A DNA stretch of 64,000 nt from Helicobacter canadensis MIT 98-5491 (lineage in GTDB: Bacteria; Campylobacterota; Campylobacteria; Campylobacterales; Helicobacteraceae): positions 748,950-812,949 of the forward strand of contig NZ_CM000776.2 in NCBI RefSeq assembly GCF_000162575.1, in the 5' to 3' direction. This document shows, in pieces, positions 1 to 9,390 of this stretch. Both the position numbers and the translations under genes were made by a program. The notes beneath the pieces were generated by a model, which saw only the letters and a program-made list of their open reading frames with translations, did no database searches and was not told where the DNA came from. The stretch's first letter is position 1, and each line of letters starts with the position of its first letter.

Positions 1-338
1 GCATATGGATTAACTAAAGAGTAACGCACTCCAGCTTGTGCAGCAAGATTGCAAACCTTATCAAACTTCTCATTTTTAAAAAGTGAAAAAAGATTTTCTC
101 TATCTTCTAATTTTAAATTAATAAAGCGATAATTGGGGTATTTTTCACTTTGGATAAGAGTATTGTATGAAATTTTTTCTTGAGAGATTCCGGCATTTTT
201 AAGCCTACCATATTTGATTCTAACATCATAATAATCATTAATGCAGTCAAGCCCAATTACTTCATCTCCTCTTTGAAGGAGTCTTAATGCAAGAAATGAA
301 CCAATAAATCCTGCTGTTCCTGTAACTAAGATTTTCAT
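1..338 (-). CDS. NAD-dependent nucleotide-sugar epimerase, partial (UDP-glucuronate 4-epimerase-like)
   Basis: The start codon is at 338-336 and the gene runs off the left edge, so only about 112 N-terminal residues are visible. The protein opens with MKILVTGTAGFIG, the glycine-rich Rossmann motif of extended short-chain dehydrogenases, and continues with a D-C-I-N-D-Y-Y stretch and N-L-A-A-Q-A-G-V-R-Y-S. Both are typical of UDP-glucuronate 4-epimerases and related capsule or LPS sugar epimerases. It would act in the cytoplasm on a UDP-sugar. The catalytic YxxxK lies outside the window. It sits 3 bases downstream of the aminotransferase stop on the same strand, so the two are probably co-transcribed. 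The epimerase family is fairly sure; the substrate is inference. Confidence 0.8.
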   Translation of the reverse strand, partial: MKILVTGTAGFIGSFLALRLLQRGDEVIGLDCINDYYDVRIKYGRLKNAGISQEKISYNTLIQSEKYPNYRFINLKLEDRENLFSLFKNEKFDKVCNLAAQAGVRYSLVNPY

Positions 339-341
339 TTT

Positions 342-1460
342 TTACCCTTGATTTTTGATTTTATAATATTGTTCTAAGAAAATTTGATTGGCAAAGCCAT
401 TGAATTTGCGTCGCCCAAGTTTTTCAAGACTAAGTTCGATTGCATTAATAACCCAAGAAATTTCACTTAAAGGCACCATTCCCATATGGTTAATTCTAAA
501 GATCTTGCCTTTTAGATGATCTTGTCCTCCCGCGACATTAACAGAAAATTCATTTTTAAGAATCTTTCTAATTTCATCGCTTTGCTCATCTGCAATTGTA
601 GTCATTGCAAGGGCTGGTATTGTAGGGTAGATTTTTAGATTAATTCCTTCTAATGCCATATCACACGCAAGAGATCTTGCTTTGGTATCTTGGTAGATAT
701 TCTCAAAGCCAATTTTTTTTGCTTCTTGTAAAAATGCACAAAGCCCTATAATAATAGTTGTTGGTGCTGTCCAAGCCGTGGTATTTTTGATTTGATTTTT
801 AAGTTCTGTTTTAAGATTAAAATAAAATCCCACATTGCGTCTTTCTATTTTTTCGATGGCTTTTTGACTAAGTCCTATAATACTCATACCAGGAGGAAGC
901 ATAAAAGCTTTTTGTGAACCGCCAATGAGTGCATCAACACAACTAACATCAAGGGGTTCTACTCCCATAGCTGTTATTCCATCAACAATAACCATAATTT
1001 CAGGGTTAAAGTCTTTAATAGCTTTAGCAATAATCTCATAAGGATGTCTCAATCCACCTGCACTCTCACACGCTTGAATGCAAAAAGCATCAATTTCAGG
1101 ATTATTGTTTAAGGCTTCCATTACCGAATCTAGACTTGCAGGAATATCCCATGGATTTTTGATTTCAACGCAAGGGATACCAAAGCTATTGGCGATTTTT
1201 CCAAATCTTTCTCCAAATTTTCCACTATTGATACTAAGAAGTTTGTTTTCGCAAAGTGAAGTTACACACGCTTCCATTGCACCACTTCCCGAGCTTGCAA
1301 GCATTAAAACTTCTTGTGTTTTTAGCATTTCTTTAAGAAGATTCCTTGTGGTAGCAAAAATTTCTTCAAATTCTTGTGTGCGATGATGAATGGTTGGAGC
1401 ACTCATTGCAAGACGCACAAATTCTGGAGTAGGAGTAGGTCCTGGGGTAAAAAGTAACAT
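342..1460 (-). CDS. Class V aminotransferase (serine/alanine-glyoxylate aminotransferase-like)
   Basis: A 372-residue PLP enzyme, normal length for the family. It opens with LLFTPGPTPTPEFV, the usual class V beginning, has the phosphate-binding S-S-G-S-G-A-M-E around residues 56-63, an I-V-D-G-I-T-A-M-G segment with the cofactor aspartate near residue 160, and the Schiff-base lysine in G-G-S-Q-K-A-F-M-L-P-P-G near residue 184. Family members move amino groups between serine or alanine and glyoxylate or pyruvate; in Campylobacterota they are often mislabelled as a 42 kDa soluble hydrogenase subunit. The ATG is preceded by AAGGA and an extended -10 element. It is the first gene of a minus-strand unit with the epimerase. 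The exact substrate cannot be read from sequence. Confidence 0.85.
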   Translation of the reverse strand: MLLFTPGPTPTPEFVRLAMSAPTIHHRTQEFEEIFATTRNLLKEMLKTQEVLMLASSGSGAMEACVTSLCENKLLSINSGKFGERFGKIANSFGIPCVEIKNPWDIPASLDSVMEALNNNPEIDAFCIQACESAGGLRHPYEIIAKAIKDFNPEIMVIVDGITAMGVEPLDVSCVDALIGGSQKAFMLPPGMSIIGLSQKAIEKIERRNVGFYFNLKTELKNQIKNTTAWTAPTTIIIGLCAFLQEAKKIGFENIYQDTKARSLACDMALEGINLKIYPTIPALAMTTIADEQSDEIRKILKNEFSVNVAGGQDHLKGKIFRINHMGMVPLSEISWVINAIELSLEKLGRRKFNGFANQIFLEQYYKIKNQG

Positions 1461-1497
1461 GCTTTATGTCCTTAGAAAATAGAGTATAAAATGCAAA

Positions 1498-1503
1498 ATT
1501 ATA
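1498..1503 (-). promoter_or_regulatory. Extended -10 promoter of the class V aminotransferase
   Basis: On the minus strand this reads GGTATAATTTTGCAT, a perfect TATAAT with a partial upstream extension. It lies about 38 bases upstream of the ATG. Campylobacterota sigma-70 promoters usually have a well conserved -10 and no clear -35, as seen here. Confidence 0.6.
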
Positions 1504-1680
1504 CCAATAAATTTTAAAGAGAGTTTTAAAGAAATAACAATGAAACTCTAGAATTTATATAAAGCTTAAAAATTATTGCAAATGAAAAAAATTAAGCAAA
1601 AATATCATAGAATTGCGACTTTTTAAATAAAATAAGCTTAACTTTATATTTTTTAAAGAATATTTTAAAGTAAGGCTTTT

Positions 1681-1686
1681 TACAAT
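1681..1686 (+). promoter_or_regulatory. Probable -10 element of the livKHMGF operon
   Basis: TACAAT lies in the AT-rich divergent intergenic region about 35 bases before the livK start. GGGAG at 1707-1711 is the likely ribosome site. No -35 is evident. Other AT-rich hexamers nearby could serve, so this is tentative. Confidence 0.35.
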
Positions 1687-1720
1687 AAGAACTTTTAAAA
1701 ATATTTTGGGAGTTGTTTAA

Positions 1721-2824
1721 ATGAAAAAGATTTTTTTATCAATGGCTTTAGTAGGTAGCTTTATGTTTGCAGAAGAAGTTAAAATTGGTGTTGTATTGCC
1801 TGTTAGTGGTGCTGTTGGCGGGTTTGGTGAGCTTGGTAAGCGTGGAATTGATCTTGCCTATAAAGCACAAAATAAAACCAAAAATGGTGATACTATCACT
1901 ATTGTTTTTGTGGATAATAAAAGCGATAAAATTGAATCGGCTAATGCGATGCAAAAGTTAGTTTCTAGCGATAAAGTGAGCGTTGTTATTGGTCCTATGA
2001 TTTCAACCAATGCACTTGCTATGACAAAGATTGCTGATGATAATCAAACTCCACTTATTGCGCCAGTTGCAACTAATGATAGAGTAACAAAGGGCAAAAA
2101 ATTTGTTTCAAGAATCTCTTTTGCGGATAGTTTTCAAGGAATCATAGCAGCAAACTTAGCCTTTAAAGATTTGGGTGCAAAGAAAGCAGCAATTTTATTT
2201 GACAATAGTAGTGATTACTCTATAGGGCTAACAAAAGCTTTTAGAAATCAATTTAAAAAACTCGGCGGACAAATTGTAATTGAAACCAATGCTCAAGCAG
2301 GAACTAAAGATTTTAAAGCGCAACTTTCAAGCATTAAGGCGGCTAATCCTGATGTTTTATATTTGCCAATTTATTACAATGAAGGTGCTTTGATTGCTTT
2401 ACAAGCCAAACAACTTGGAATTTCAATTCCTACAATTGGTGGTGATGGGTTAGTTTCTAATCAAATCTTTTTTGATGTAGCAAAGGAAGCAGGTGAAGGT
2501 TATATGGTAACAGATTATTATTCTACAAGTTCTAAACAGACACCCAAAGGCGAGGCGTTTATCAAAGAATATGAAGCCACTTACAATGAACCTGTAAGCA
2601 CTTTTAGTGCTATGCTTGCAGATGCTTATGGAATAGCAGTGGCGGCTATTGAAGAATGTGGAGCTCAAGATAGAGTGTGCATTAATGATAAGATTCGTAA
2701 TGTAAAAGATTATGAAGGAATTAGCGGTAAATTTTCACTTCAAAATGGTGAGGCAATCCGCAGTGCTGTTATCAATCAAATCCAAAATGGTAAATTAGTT
2801 TATAAAACAACAATTGAACCATAA
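1721..2824 (+). CDS. livK: Branched-chain amino acid ABC transporter, periplasmic binding protein
   Basis: A 367-residue exported protein. It has a Sec signal peptide of about 17 residues (MKKIFLSMALVGSFMFA, then E-E-V-K-I-G-V-V-L-P-V-S-G), followed by the two-lobed Leu/Ile/Val-binding protein fold (peripla_BP_6 type). Characteristic pieces are L-P-V-S-G-A-V-G-G-F-G near the N-terminus, V-V-I-G-P-M-I-S-T-N-A near residue 90, and two cysteines near the C-terminus. It captures branched-chain or related hydrophobic amino acids in the periplasm and delivers them to LivHM. It is first of five co-directional genes; livH begins 9 bases after its stop. H. pylori lacks this operon as far as I recall, while Campylobacter jejuni has it. 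Ligand specificity is by family only. Confidence 0.93.
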   Translation: MKKIFLSMALVGSFMFAEEVKIGVVLPVSGAVGGFGELGKRGIDLAYKAQNKTKNGDTITIVFVDNKSDKIESANAMQKLVSSDKVSVVIGPMISTNALAMTKIADDNQTPLIAPVATNDRVTKGKKFVSRISFADSFQGIIAANLAFKDLGAKKAAILFDNSSDYSIGLTKAFRNQFKKLGGQIVIETNAQAGTKDFKAQLSSIKAANPDVLYLPIYYNEGALIALQAKQLGISIPTIGGDGLVSNQIFFDVAKEAGEGYMVTDYYSTSSKQTPKGEAFIKEYEATYNEPVSTFSAMLADAYGIAVAAIEECGAQDRVCINDKIRNVKDYEGISGKFSLQNGEAIRSAVINQIQNGKLVYKTTIEP

Positions 2825-2833
2825 GGCAATATT

Positions 2834-3733
2834 TTGGATATTTTGACTTTTGTGCAGCAATGTATTAATGGGCTTAGCCTAGGGAGTATGTATGCGCTCA
2901 TAGCCATTGGTTATACTATGGTTTATGGGTGTTTGCGTTTGATTAACTTTGCTCACGCTGATATTATTATGGTTGGGGCATTTTTAAGCTTTTTTGCTGT
3001 AAGCTCACTTGGGTTACCCTTTTATGCTTCAGTTATTTTTGCAGTCGTAATTTGTATGATTTTAGGAGTGGGGATTGATAGAGTGGCTTATTTGCCTTTG
3101 CGTTCTGCACCTAGAATCTCTATGCTAATTACTGCCATTGGTGTTAGTTTCTTTTTAGAGAATCTTTTTAATGTGTTATTTGGATCAACTCCGCGTTTTT
3201 TTAGTTCCCCTGAGTTTTTTGCAAAAACCTTTAATTTTTCTAATATTAGCATCACTTATATTACAATCATTGTTCCAATAGTAACCTTGATTTTGTTGGT
3301 TGCATTATTGCAGTTTTTGTATCGGACAAAGCAGGGAATGGCTATTAGAGCTACTGCATTTGATATTAATACGGTGCGATTAATGGGTATTAATGTAAAT
3401 AATATTATTGGACTTGTTTTTGTTATTGGAAGTGCTTTAGCGGGGATTGGTGGAATCTTTTATGCTATTTCTTATCCTACTATCGATCCATTAATGGGAA
3501 TTATGATTGGTTTAAAAGCTTTTGCGGCGGCGGTTTTAGGTGGAATTGGAAGTGTGGGCGGTGCGGTGCTTGGTGGATTTATTTTAGGTTTTACTGAAGT
3601 AATGGCAGTGGCTGTATTTCCGGAACTTGGAGGATACAAAGATGCTTTTGCGTTTTTGTTTTTAATTCTTGTCTTGCTTTTTCGACCGGTTGGAATTATG
3701 GGCGATTGGCGTTTAGAAAAAAGTCGTTTTTAA
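2834..3733 (+). CDS. livH: Branched-chain amino acid ABC transporter permease LivH
   Basis: A 299-residue inner-membrane permease with about eight hydrophobic segments. It begins with a TTG codon: AAGG at 2823-2826 lies 7 bases upstream, and no ATG gives a complete N-terminus. The opening F-V-Q-Q-C-I-N-G-L-S-L-G-S-M-Y-A-L-I-A-I-G is the classic LivH start, and A-A-V-L-G-G-I-G-S-V-G-G-A near residue 235 is the loop that contacts the ATPase. It pairs with LivM to form the membrane channel. It sits between livK and livM with short spacers, consistent with one operon. Confidence 0.93.
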   Translation: MDILTFVQQCINGLSLGSMYALIAIGYTMVYGCLRLINFAHADIIMVGAFLSFFAVSSLGLPFYASVIFAVVICMILGVGIDRVAYLPLRSAPRISMLITAIGVSFFLENLFNVLFGSTPRFFSSPEFFAKTFNFSNISITYITIIVPIVTLILLVALLQFLYRTKQGMAIRATAFDINTVRLMGINVNNIIGLVFVIGSALAGIGGIFYAISYPTIDPLMGIMIGLKAFAAAVLGGIGSVGGAVLGGFILGFTEVMAVAVFPELGGYKDAFAFLFLILVLLFRPVGIMGDWRLEKSRF

Positions 3734-3749
3734 TAGGGGATTTAAGGTA

Positions 3750-4949
3750 ATGAGTAAATGGCAAAGATTTTATGATTCTAACCCTACAAGTGCGACTTTA
3801 GGTGGGCATTTTTTGCTTTATATTGGCGTAATTATAGTTTTATTTTTAGCACAATGTTTTTTGAATGATTATGTTTTAAGAATCTTTAATAACATTTTGA
3901 TTTTTATCATTCTTGCTGTGAGTTATAACTTGATTAATGGAGTAACTGGGCAGCTTTCTTTGGAACCTAATGGATTTGTGGCGATTGGAGCTTATATTAC
4001 AGCTTTAATGCTTTTAGATGAGGATTCAAAGCTTGGAATGTTTGATTTAGCTGATCCGCATCCTTTCATTTTAAGTATGAATAGTGAATTGCTTCCTGCC
4101 TTGCTTTGTAGCGGATTGGTAGCGGCTTTTATTGCTATTTTACTTGCTTTTCCTGTCTTTAGAGTAAGAGGCGATTATTTGGCTATTGTAACTTTAGGTT
4201 TTGGATTTATTATTAAAATTTTGGCAATCAATAATCCTGAATGGACTAATGGCGCTATTGGATTAAATGAGATTCCTAATAATGCTGATTCTGTAGTGGG
4301 TGGATTGCGAAATTTAATGCAAGGTTGGATAGCTTCTCCAAGTCTTCCAGAATTCCTTAAAGAGTCTTTAGCATTCATCTATAAACATTCTTTTGAAAAT
4401 GGTGCGGATATTACCGTGCTTTTTTGGAGTGGCATTTTAGCAGCGGCGGCAGTTATTTTAATTTTGCAGGTTGTGTCTTCTAAATATGGTAGAGCAATGA
4501 AGGCAGTCAGAGATGATGAAGATGCAGCAATTGCAATGGGCATTAATACTTTTAAAATCAAGACTTTTGCTTTTTCTACTAGTGCATTTTTAGAAGGGGT
4601 TGGTGGTGGATTAATGGCAGTTTTATTAACCACTATTGATCCTAAAATTTTTGGTTTTGAATTAACTTTCCAGCTTTTAATTATCATTGTGCTTGGCGGA
4701 CTTGGTAGCACAAGTGGTGCAATTTTAGGTGCAATTTTGGTTATTGGTGGAGGAGAGTGGCTTAGGTTTTTAGATCAGCCTTTAGTATTTTTTGGGACAG
4801 ATTTTGGAACTTATCCGGGATTAAGAATGGTCTTTTTCTCCCTTATTTTACTTATTATTATGCTTTTTGCAAGAGAAGGAATTATGGGTAAAAAAGAAAT
4901 ATGGGATTTGAAACCTAGATTTTTTGGAATCTTTGGCAGGAGAGCGTGA
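3750..4949 (+). CDS. livM: Branched-chain amino acid ABC transporter permease LivM
   Basis: A 399-residue permease, longer than LivH and with about ten hydrophobic segments. It carries the hallmarks N-L-I-N-G-V-T-G-Q-L-S-L near residue 62 and V-L-G-G-L-G-S-T-S-G-A-I-L-G near residue 315 (the contact loop with the ATPase). The segment around residues 90-115 (D-E-D-S-K-L-G-M-F-D-L-A-D-P) is an extra periplasmic loop also common in epsilon-proteobacterial LivM. Start ATG follows a purine-rich AAGG. Its TGA shares one base with the livG ATG, implying translational coupling. Confidence 0.93.
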   Translation: MSKWQRFYDSNPTSATLGGHFLLYIGVIIVLFLAQCFLNDYVLRIFNNILIFIILAVSYNLINGVTGQLSLEPNGFVAIGAYITALMLLDEDSKLGMFDLADPHPFILSMNSELLPALLCSGLVAAFIAILLAFPVFRVRGDYLAIVTLGFGFIIKILAINNPEWTNGAIGLNEIPNNADSVVGGLRNLMQGWIASPSLPEFLKESLAFIYKHSFENGADITVLFWSGILAAAAVILILQVVSSKYGRAMKAVRDDEDAAIAMGINTFKIKTFAFSTSAFLEGVGGGLMAVLLTTIDPKIFGFELTFQLLIIIVLGGLGSTSGAILGAILVIGGGEWLRFLDQPLVFFGTDFGTYPGLRMVFFSLILLIIMLFAREGIMGKKEIWDLKPRFFGIFGRRA

Positions 4950-5722
4950 TGGCATTACTAGAATTAGAGAATGTAAGCATTGCTTTTGGCGGATTAAAGG
5001 CGATTGATAATGTAAGCTTTGAAGTAAAAGAAAACACGATTTTTGGGCTAATTGGTCCAAATGGTGCAGGTAAAACCACAATGTTTAATATCATCACTGC
5101 TAATTATAAACCCACAAGTGGTAAAGTATCCTTTTGTGGGCGAAATATTTCTCAATTTAAACCTAATGCCATTGTAAATCTTGGTATAGCAAGAACTTTT
5201 CAAAATATTCGGCTTTTTGCTTCAATGAGTGTGTTAGAAAATGTTTTAATTGGATTGCACAATGAGGCAAAATATAGTTTTTTTGAAGCGATGTTTAGAG
5301 TGGGTAGATATTTTAAAGAAGAAAAGAGAATCAAAAATAAAGCGATTGAATTGCTAGAATATTTAGGGCTTGGAGATAAAATTAATTTACCAGCTAATTC
5401 CTTAAGTTATGGAAATAGCCGTAAGGTTGAGATTGCAAGAGCACTAGCTACTAATCCTAAAATGCTTTTGCTAGATGAGCCTGCTGCAGGGATGAATCCA
5501 AAAGAAACTGAAGAATTGTGTGAGCTAATCTTAAAAATGAAAAAAGATTTTAATTTGAGTGTGTTGCTAATTGAACACGATATGCCTTTTGTTAATAAAC
5601 TATGTTCTGAAGTATTAGTATTGGATTATGGTAAAAAGCTTTTTAGCGGAACACCCCAAGAAGCGATTAATGATAAGCAAGTGATTGCTGCATATTTAGG
5701 GGATTATTATGCTAAAAATTGA
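4949..5722 (+). CDS. livG: Branched-chain amino acid ABC transporter ATPase LivG
   Basis: A 257-residue ABC ATPase. Walker A is G-P-N-G-A-G-K-T-T near residue 38; the signature is a variant L-S-Y-G-N-S-R-K-V-E rather than LSGGQ, which is normal for LivG; Walker B is M-L-L-L-D-E-P-A-A-G-M-N-P. I chose the ATG at 4949, which overlaps the livM TGA as TGATG and has AGGAG 6 bases upstream; a GTG at 4946 is in frame but worse placed. With LivF it powers uptake through LivHM. The 3' end overlaps livF by 14 bases. Confidence 0.92.
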   Translation: MALLELENVSIAFGGLKAIDNVSFEVKENTIFGLIGPNGAGKTTMFNIITANYKPTSGKVSFCGRNISQFKPNAIVNLGIARTFQNIRLFASMSVLENVLIGLHNEAKYSFFEAMFRVGRYFKEEKRIKNKAIELLEYLGLGDKINLPANSLSYGNSRKVEIARALATNPKMLLLDEPAAGMNPKETEELCELILKMKKDFNLSVLLIEHDMPFVNKLCSEVLVLDYGKKLFSGTPQEAINDKQVIAAYLGDYYAKN

Positions 5723-6404
5723 GAATCTAGAAGTTTATTATGGCTTGATTGCCGGATTAAAAGGGATTAATTTTCATATTGAAGAGCACGAAATTATTAC
5801 GCTTATTGGAAGTAATGGTGCAGGAAAAACTTCCACTTTAAATGGCATTGTCCATAGTGTTAAAACCAAAGGAAAAGTTTATTTTTTTGGAGCAGATATT
5901 TCAAATATTCCTACTCACAAAATTATTCAGCGAGGAATTGCACTTGTCCCAGAAGGAAGGCATATTTTTGTCAATCTTAGTGTGGATGAAAATTTAAGAA
6001 TGGGTGCTTATAATAATGATGAAAATTTTCTAGCAATGAAAGAGAAAATGTATTCTCTCTTTCCCCGCTTAAAAGAGCGTTATAAACAAATGGCGGGCAC
6101 AATGAGTGGTGGAGAGCAGCAAATGCTTGCCATTGCTAGAGCATTAATGAGTGAGCCAAAGCTTCTAATGCTTGATGAACCAAGCCTTGGATTAGCGCCT
6201 AAAGTAGTGGGAGAACTTTTTGAAATTATTAGTAATTTAAGGGAGAATGGAATTACAATTTTGTTAGTAGAACAAAATGCCTTTGCTGCTTTGAAAGTCG
6301 CCAATAGAGCTTATGTGCTTGAAAATGGTAAGATTACAATGGGCGGTGATGCAAAAGAGATTTTGCAAAATCCAGAGATTAAAAAGCTCTATTTGGGCGG
6401 TTAA
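5709..6404 (+). CDS. livF: Branched-chain amino acid ABC transporter ATPase LivF
   Basis: A 231-residue ABC ATPase with Walker A G-S-N-G-A-G-K-T-S, signature T-M-S-G-G-E-Q-Q-M-L-A-I-A-R-A, Walker B L-L-M-L-D-E-P-S-L-G-L-A-P and the LivF-type V-P-E-G-R-H-I-F near residue 80. The length is usual for the family. It forms a heterodimer with LivG on the cytoplasmic face. The start lies inside the end of livG, so translation is coupled. It is the last gene of the operon; a separate promoter for ribosomal protein genes follows about 60 bases later. Confidence 0.92.
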   Translation: MLKIENLEVYYGLIAGLKGINFHIEEHEIITLIGSNGAGKTSTLNGIVHSVKTKGKVYFFGADISNIPTHKIIQRGIALVPEGRHIFVNLSVDENLRMGAYNNDENFLAMKEKMYSLFPRLKERYKQMAGTMSGGEQQMLAIARALMSEPKLLMLDEPSLGLAPKVVGELFEIISNLRENGITILLVEQNAFAALKVANRAYVLENGKITMGGDAKEILQNPEIKKLYLGG

Positions 6405-6467
6405 TAAAAAGAAATAATAATTTAATTAAATAAAACTTAATTTAAGTAAAAATTAATATTTTTTGAT

Positions 6468-6473
6468 TATAAT
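6468..6473 (+). promoter_or_regulatory. -10 element of the rplM-rpsI promoter
   Basis: TATAAT stands 41 bases before the rplM ATG in an AT-rich spacer, followed by a leader ending in the ribosome site AAAAGGTAACGCAATG. The periodic A/T runs upstream replace a -35 element, as usual in Helicobacter. Confidence 0.6.
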
Positions 6474-6514
6474 TTCAAGCTTTAATCAATGAATTTTATA
6501 TAAAAGGTAACGCA

Positions 6515-6934
6515 ATGAATATTACCAAAATGGCAAAAGCCAATGAAATCAAACGCGAGTGGATTGTGCTTGATGCAGAAGGAAAGACTTTTGGACGACT
6601 TATTACAGAGGTTGCGACATTATTAAGAGGGAAGCATAAGCCTTGCTATACTCCAAATGTAGATTGTGGCGATTTTGTCGTTGTTATTAATGCACCTAAA
6701 GCAAAATTTAGCGGTATGAAGCTAGATGATAAAGAATACTTTACACATTCTGGTTATTTTGGAAGCACAAAATCTAAAACACTTAAAGAAATGCTAGAAA
6801 AACACCCAGAAAAACTTTATAAATTAGCCGTTCGCGGTATGCTCCCTAAAACAAAATTGGGTCGAGCAATGATTAAGAAGCTTAAAGTTTATTGTGATTC
6901 AAATCACCCTCACACTGCACAAGTATCAAAGTAA
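6515..6934 (+). CDS. rplM: 50S ribosomal protein L13
   Basis: A 139-residue L13 of normal length. Diagnostic stretches are W-I-V-L-D-A-E-G-K-T-F-G-R-L, the G-D-F-V-V-V-I-N-A block, H-S-G-Y-F-G-S-T-K-S-K-T and the A-V-R-G-M-L-P-K-T-K-L-G-R core. It binds 23S rRNA early in large-subunit assembly. It is followed 9 bases later by rpsI, the universal L13-S9 operon. The first ATG is preceded by a ribosome site; a start at the internal ATG (residue 6) is possible, since H. pylori L13 starts near there. Confidence 0.97.
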   Translation: MNITKMAKANEIKREWIVLDAEGKTFGRLITEVATLLRGKHKPCYTPNVDCGDFVVVINAPKAKFSGMKLDDKEYFTHSGYFGSTKSKTLKEMLEKHPEKLYKLAVRGMLPKTKLGRAMIKKLKVYCDSNHPHTAQVSK

Positions 6935-6943
6935 GGATAGAAA

Positions 6944-7333
6944 ATGGCAAAGATTTATGCAACAGGAAAAAGAAAAACAGCAATTGCTAAAGTATGGCTA
7001 ACTTCAGGAAGTGGAAAACTTAGTATTAATGGAATGAATTTGAATGATTGGTTAGGTGGTCATGAGGCTATTAAAATGAAAGTAATGCAGCCATTACTTC
7101 TTACTAAACAAGAAAAGAGTGTGGATATTGTAGCAACAACAATGGGAAGTGGTTATTCTGCACAAGCAGAAGCATTGCGACATGGAATTTCAAAAGCATT
7201 GGTTACTTATGATACAAATTTCCGTGCTATTCTTAAGCCAAAAGGTTTGCTTACACGAGATTCAAGAGTTGTTGAACGCAAAAAATATGGAAAAAGAAAA
7301 GCAAGAAGAAGTCCTCAATTTTCAAAAAGATAA
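6944..7333 (+). CDS. rpsI: 30S ribosomal protein S9
   Basis: A 129-residue S9. It has the [13 protein letters not shown] opening, H-G-I-S-K-A-L in the middle and the basic tail [17 protein letters not shown] that reaches into the ribosomal P site. Start ATG is preceded by AAGGATAG. Its last 47 bases overlap in another frame with the probable start of the oligosaccharyltransferase gene, an unusual arrangement for a ribosomal protein gene. Confidence 0.97.
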   Translation: MAKIYATGKRKTAIAKVWLTSGSGKLSINGMNLNDWLGGHEAIKMKVMQPLLLTKQEKSVDIVATTMGSGYSAQAEALRHGISKALVTYDTNFRAILKPKGLLTRDSRVVERKKYGKRKARRSPQFSKR

Positions 7334-9389
7334 TCAACTTCCAAGCTTTGGCTTGGATTTTATCTCCTTTTCTTTTAGAAATTTGAAAAATCAGCTTTTT
7401 ATCAGATTAACTTCTCATTCATTTTTTTGGCACTTCGTTTTACTTTTTATTATTTTTTTATTACCGCTTTTATTTCATTATTTTGATTATTTAGCTTTTT
7501 TAAAAGATTCTCAAAATTTTTTTGAAAATACCTTGATACTTACTTCTTATGATTCTTATTTTTATGCCAAGGGTGCAAAAGAATTCTTGGAAACTTTCAA
7601 TTTTAATTTGCCTTATTTATCAGTTTTGGGTGGAATATTGGCAAAAATTTTTGGGCTTGATAATGTGCTAGTATGGAGTAGTGTTTTTTTGAGTGCTAGT
7701 TTTGGCGTGGTGTTGTATTTTGTGATTTTTGAAGTTTTGGAATATTTAGCGATTCTCACGCAAAAGGCTAATCAAATTTTTGCTTTTTTGGGGGCATTTT
7801 TTGGGGTATTGTCTCCACATTTTTATCAACGCAATGGTGTGGGATATTTTGATACGGATATGTTGATACTCTCTTTACCACTTTTAGCGATTTTTTGTCT
7901 CTGGCAATATCTTATAAAAAGACAATTTTACTTTTTGTTTTTTTTTAGTATCGTTGCTTTTTTATCGGTTGGTTGGCATAGTGGAATCCAAAATCTCTTG
8001 TTGGCTGGGTTTTTGCTATATGTGGGTTATGAAATCTTTAATATTCTTGTTTTTAAGCACACTAAAAGTCCAATTTTACTAATTTCTAGCCTTTTTTTAA
8101 TTATTTTAACCCCTTCTTCTTATGGTTTTTTTGTTTTATTGTTAGCATTAGTGGTTTTTTATTTTGAAAAATCAAAAATATCTTGGGTGGTTTTTTGTAT
8201 TGCTTGTGTTTATGCGTATTTTTTTGGGCTTTTTAATCCGATGATTGCACAACTAAAGGCTTATTTATTTGGTGAGATTCAATATTCTAAAACTTTTATT
8301 TATGCTTCTGTGGTGGAAAGTATCTTAGAGACAAGCAAAGCGAATTTTACAACTTTGATGCAAAGAAGCGGAGGGGTAGGGTTATTTTTCTTAGGGTTAA
8401 TTGGATTTGTTGGGTTTGGATTTTATTACTCTCTTGTGAGAAAGAATTTTATTTATTTGTGTATTTTTTTATTTCCTTTTTTGTTGCTAGGTTTTGCTGC
8501 TTTGAAGCTTGGGGTGCGGTTTAGTTTTTTCTTATCGCCTATTTTGGCTTTAGGGTGCGTGTTGTTGGTGGTTGGATTTTTGGAGATTATTCGGAGATTT
8601 TTAAAAATTACTCTCCTTATTTTTGCAGGAATATTAGCTATTTGGGTGGCAAATTTGGAATATATTATTCCAAAACCTATTTTAAAAGCTCAAGAAATAG
8701 AGGGATTGAGGGCGTTGTCTTTTAACTCACAAGATGTTGCTTTTGTATGGTGGGATTATGGTTATGCCTTAGAATATTTTACACAAGCACAAACGCTGCT
8801 TCACGGAGGGCGTCATTCTGGGATTGTGAATTATCCAATTGCAGAAATTTTGCTCAGTCATTCAGCTATTTTAGCTAAGAATCTTTCCTTGCTTTTAGCA
8901 CAAAAAATGCAAGAGATTCCAAAAAGTCAGTGGAATCAGATTTTTGAAATTGTTTTAAAAGAATCAAATCAGACACCACAGAATTTTTTGAGACAGTTAA
9001 CTTTAGATCGCTTTAGACTTAGTGATTACCCTAAAGGAGAAGTTTATTGGATCTTGCCTAAGAAAATGTTGTATTTGATAGCCAATATTAATGGCTTTAG
9101 AAATGTAGATTTAGAAAGTGGAGAGAGAATCAAAGAAGGGATTTTTTTGTATGAGAAAACAAGCTTAAAAACAAAAGAAGAAGATATATTTTTTAAAGAT
9201 TTTTATTTAAAAAAGATTCAAAATGGGGCTTTAGCAGCTAAGCTTATTTTTGAAGATAGGCAATTTGTTATGGATTTTGATTATTTACAAAGTAATTTGA
9301 TACAATGGCTAGTTTTTAAAAATAATCCTGTTATGAATTTAGTTTTTGAAAATGAGAGTGTTTTAATTTATCAAATACCAAAGGAATAA
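7287..9389 (+). CDS. pglB: Oligosaccharyltransferase, PglB/STT3 family (N-linked protein glycosylation)
   Basis: About 700 residues, close to the 713 of Campylobacter jejuni PglB. A multi-membrane N-terminal half is followed by a soluble C-terminal domain. Visible catalytic features: an acidic D-S-Y in the first periplasmic loop, G-Y-F-D-T-D-M near residue 186 (the STT3 metal-binding motif), S-I-L-E in the position of the C. jejuni loop glutamate, and W-W-D-Y-G at residues 488-492, which binds the +2 Ser/Thr of the sequon. It transfers a lipid-linked glycan to asparagine in the periplasm. The reading frame is open back to 7149 inside rpsI. I chose the ATG at 7287, which still overlaps rpsI by 47 bases; weaker TTG candidates lie at 7353 and 7383. 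It is one base from the next gene. Function is strong, exact start is not. Confidence 0.9.
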   Translation: MEKEKQEEVLNFQKDNQLPSFGLDFISFSFRNLKNQLFIRLTSHSFFWHFVLLFIIFLLPLLFHYFDYLAFLKDSQNFFENTLILTSYDSYFYAKGAKEFLETFNFNLPYLSVLGGILAKIFGLDNVLVWSSVFLSASFGVVLYFVIFEVLEYLAILTQKANQIFAFLGAFFGVLSPHFYQRNGVGYFDTDMLILSLPLLAIFCLWQYLIKRQFYFLFFFSIVAFLSVGWHSGIQNLLLAGFLLYVGYEIFNILVFKHTKSPILLISSLFLIILTPSSYGFFVLLLALVVFYFEKSKISWVVFCIACVYAYFFGLFNPMIAQLKAYLFGEIQYSKTFIYASVVESILETSKANFTTLMQRSGGVGLFFLGLIGFVGFGFYYSLVRKNFIYLCIFLFPFLLLGFAALKLGVRFSFFLSPILALGCVLLVVGFLEIIRRFLKITLLIFAGILAIWVANLEYIIPKPILKAQEIEGLRALSFNSQDVAFVWWDYGYALEYFTQAQTLLHGGRHSGIVNYPIAEILLSHSAILAKNLSLLLAQKMQEIPKSQWNQIFEIVLKESNQTPQNFLRQLTLDRFRLSDYPKGEVYWILPKKMLYLIANINGFRNVDLESGERIKEGIFLYEKTSLKTKEEDIFFKDFYLKKIQNGALAAKLIFEDRQFVMDFDYLQSNLIQWLVFKNNPVMNLVFENESVLIYQIPKE

Positions 9390-9390
9390 A

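Noticed and set aside
1078-1386. Plus-strand open frame of 102 codons inside the class V aminotransferase
   Set aside because: Antisense to a conserved enzyme with clear motifs; no start signals.
4379-4711. Minus-strand open frame of 110 codons inside livM
   Set aside because: It is antisense to the strongly conserved livM coding sequence, has no ribosome site and low-complexity composition; a shadow frame.
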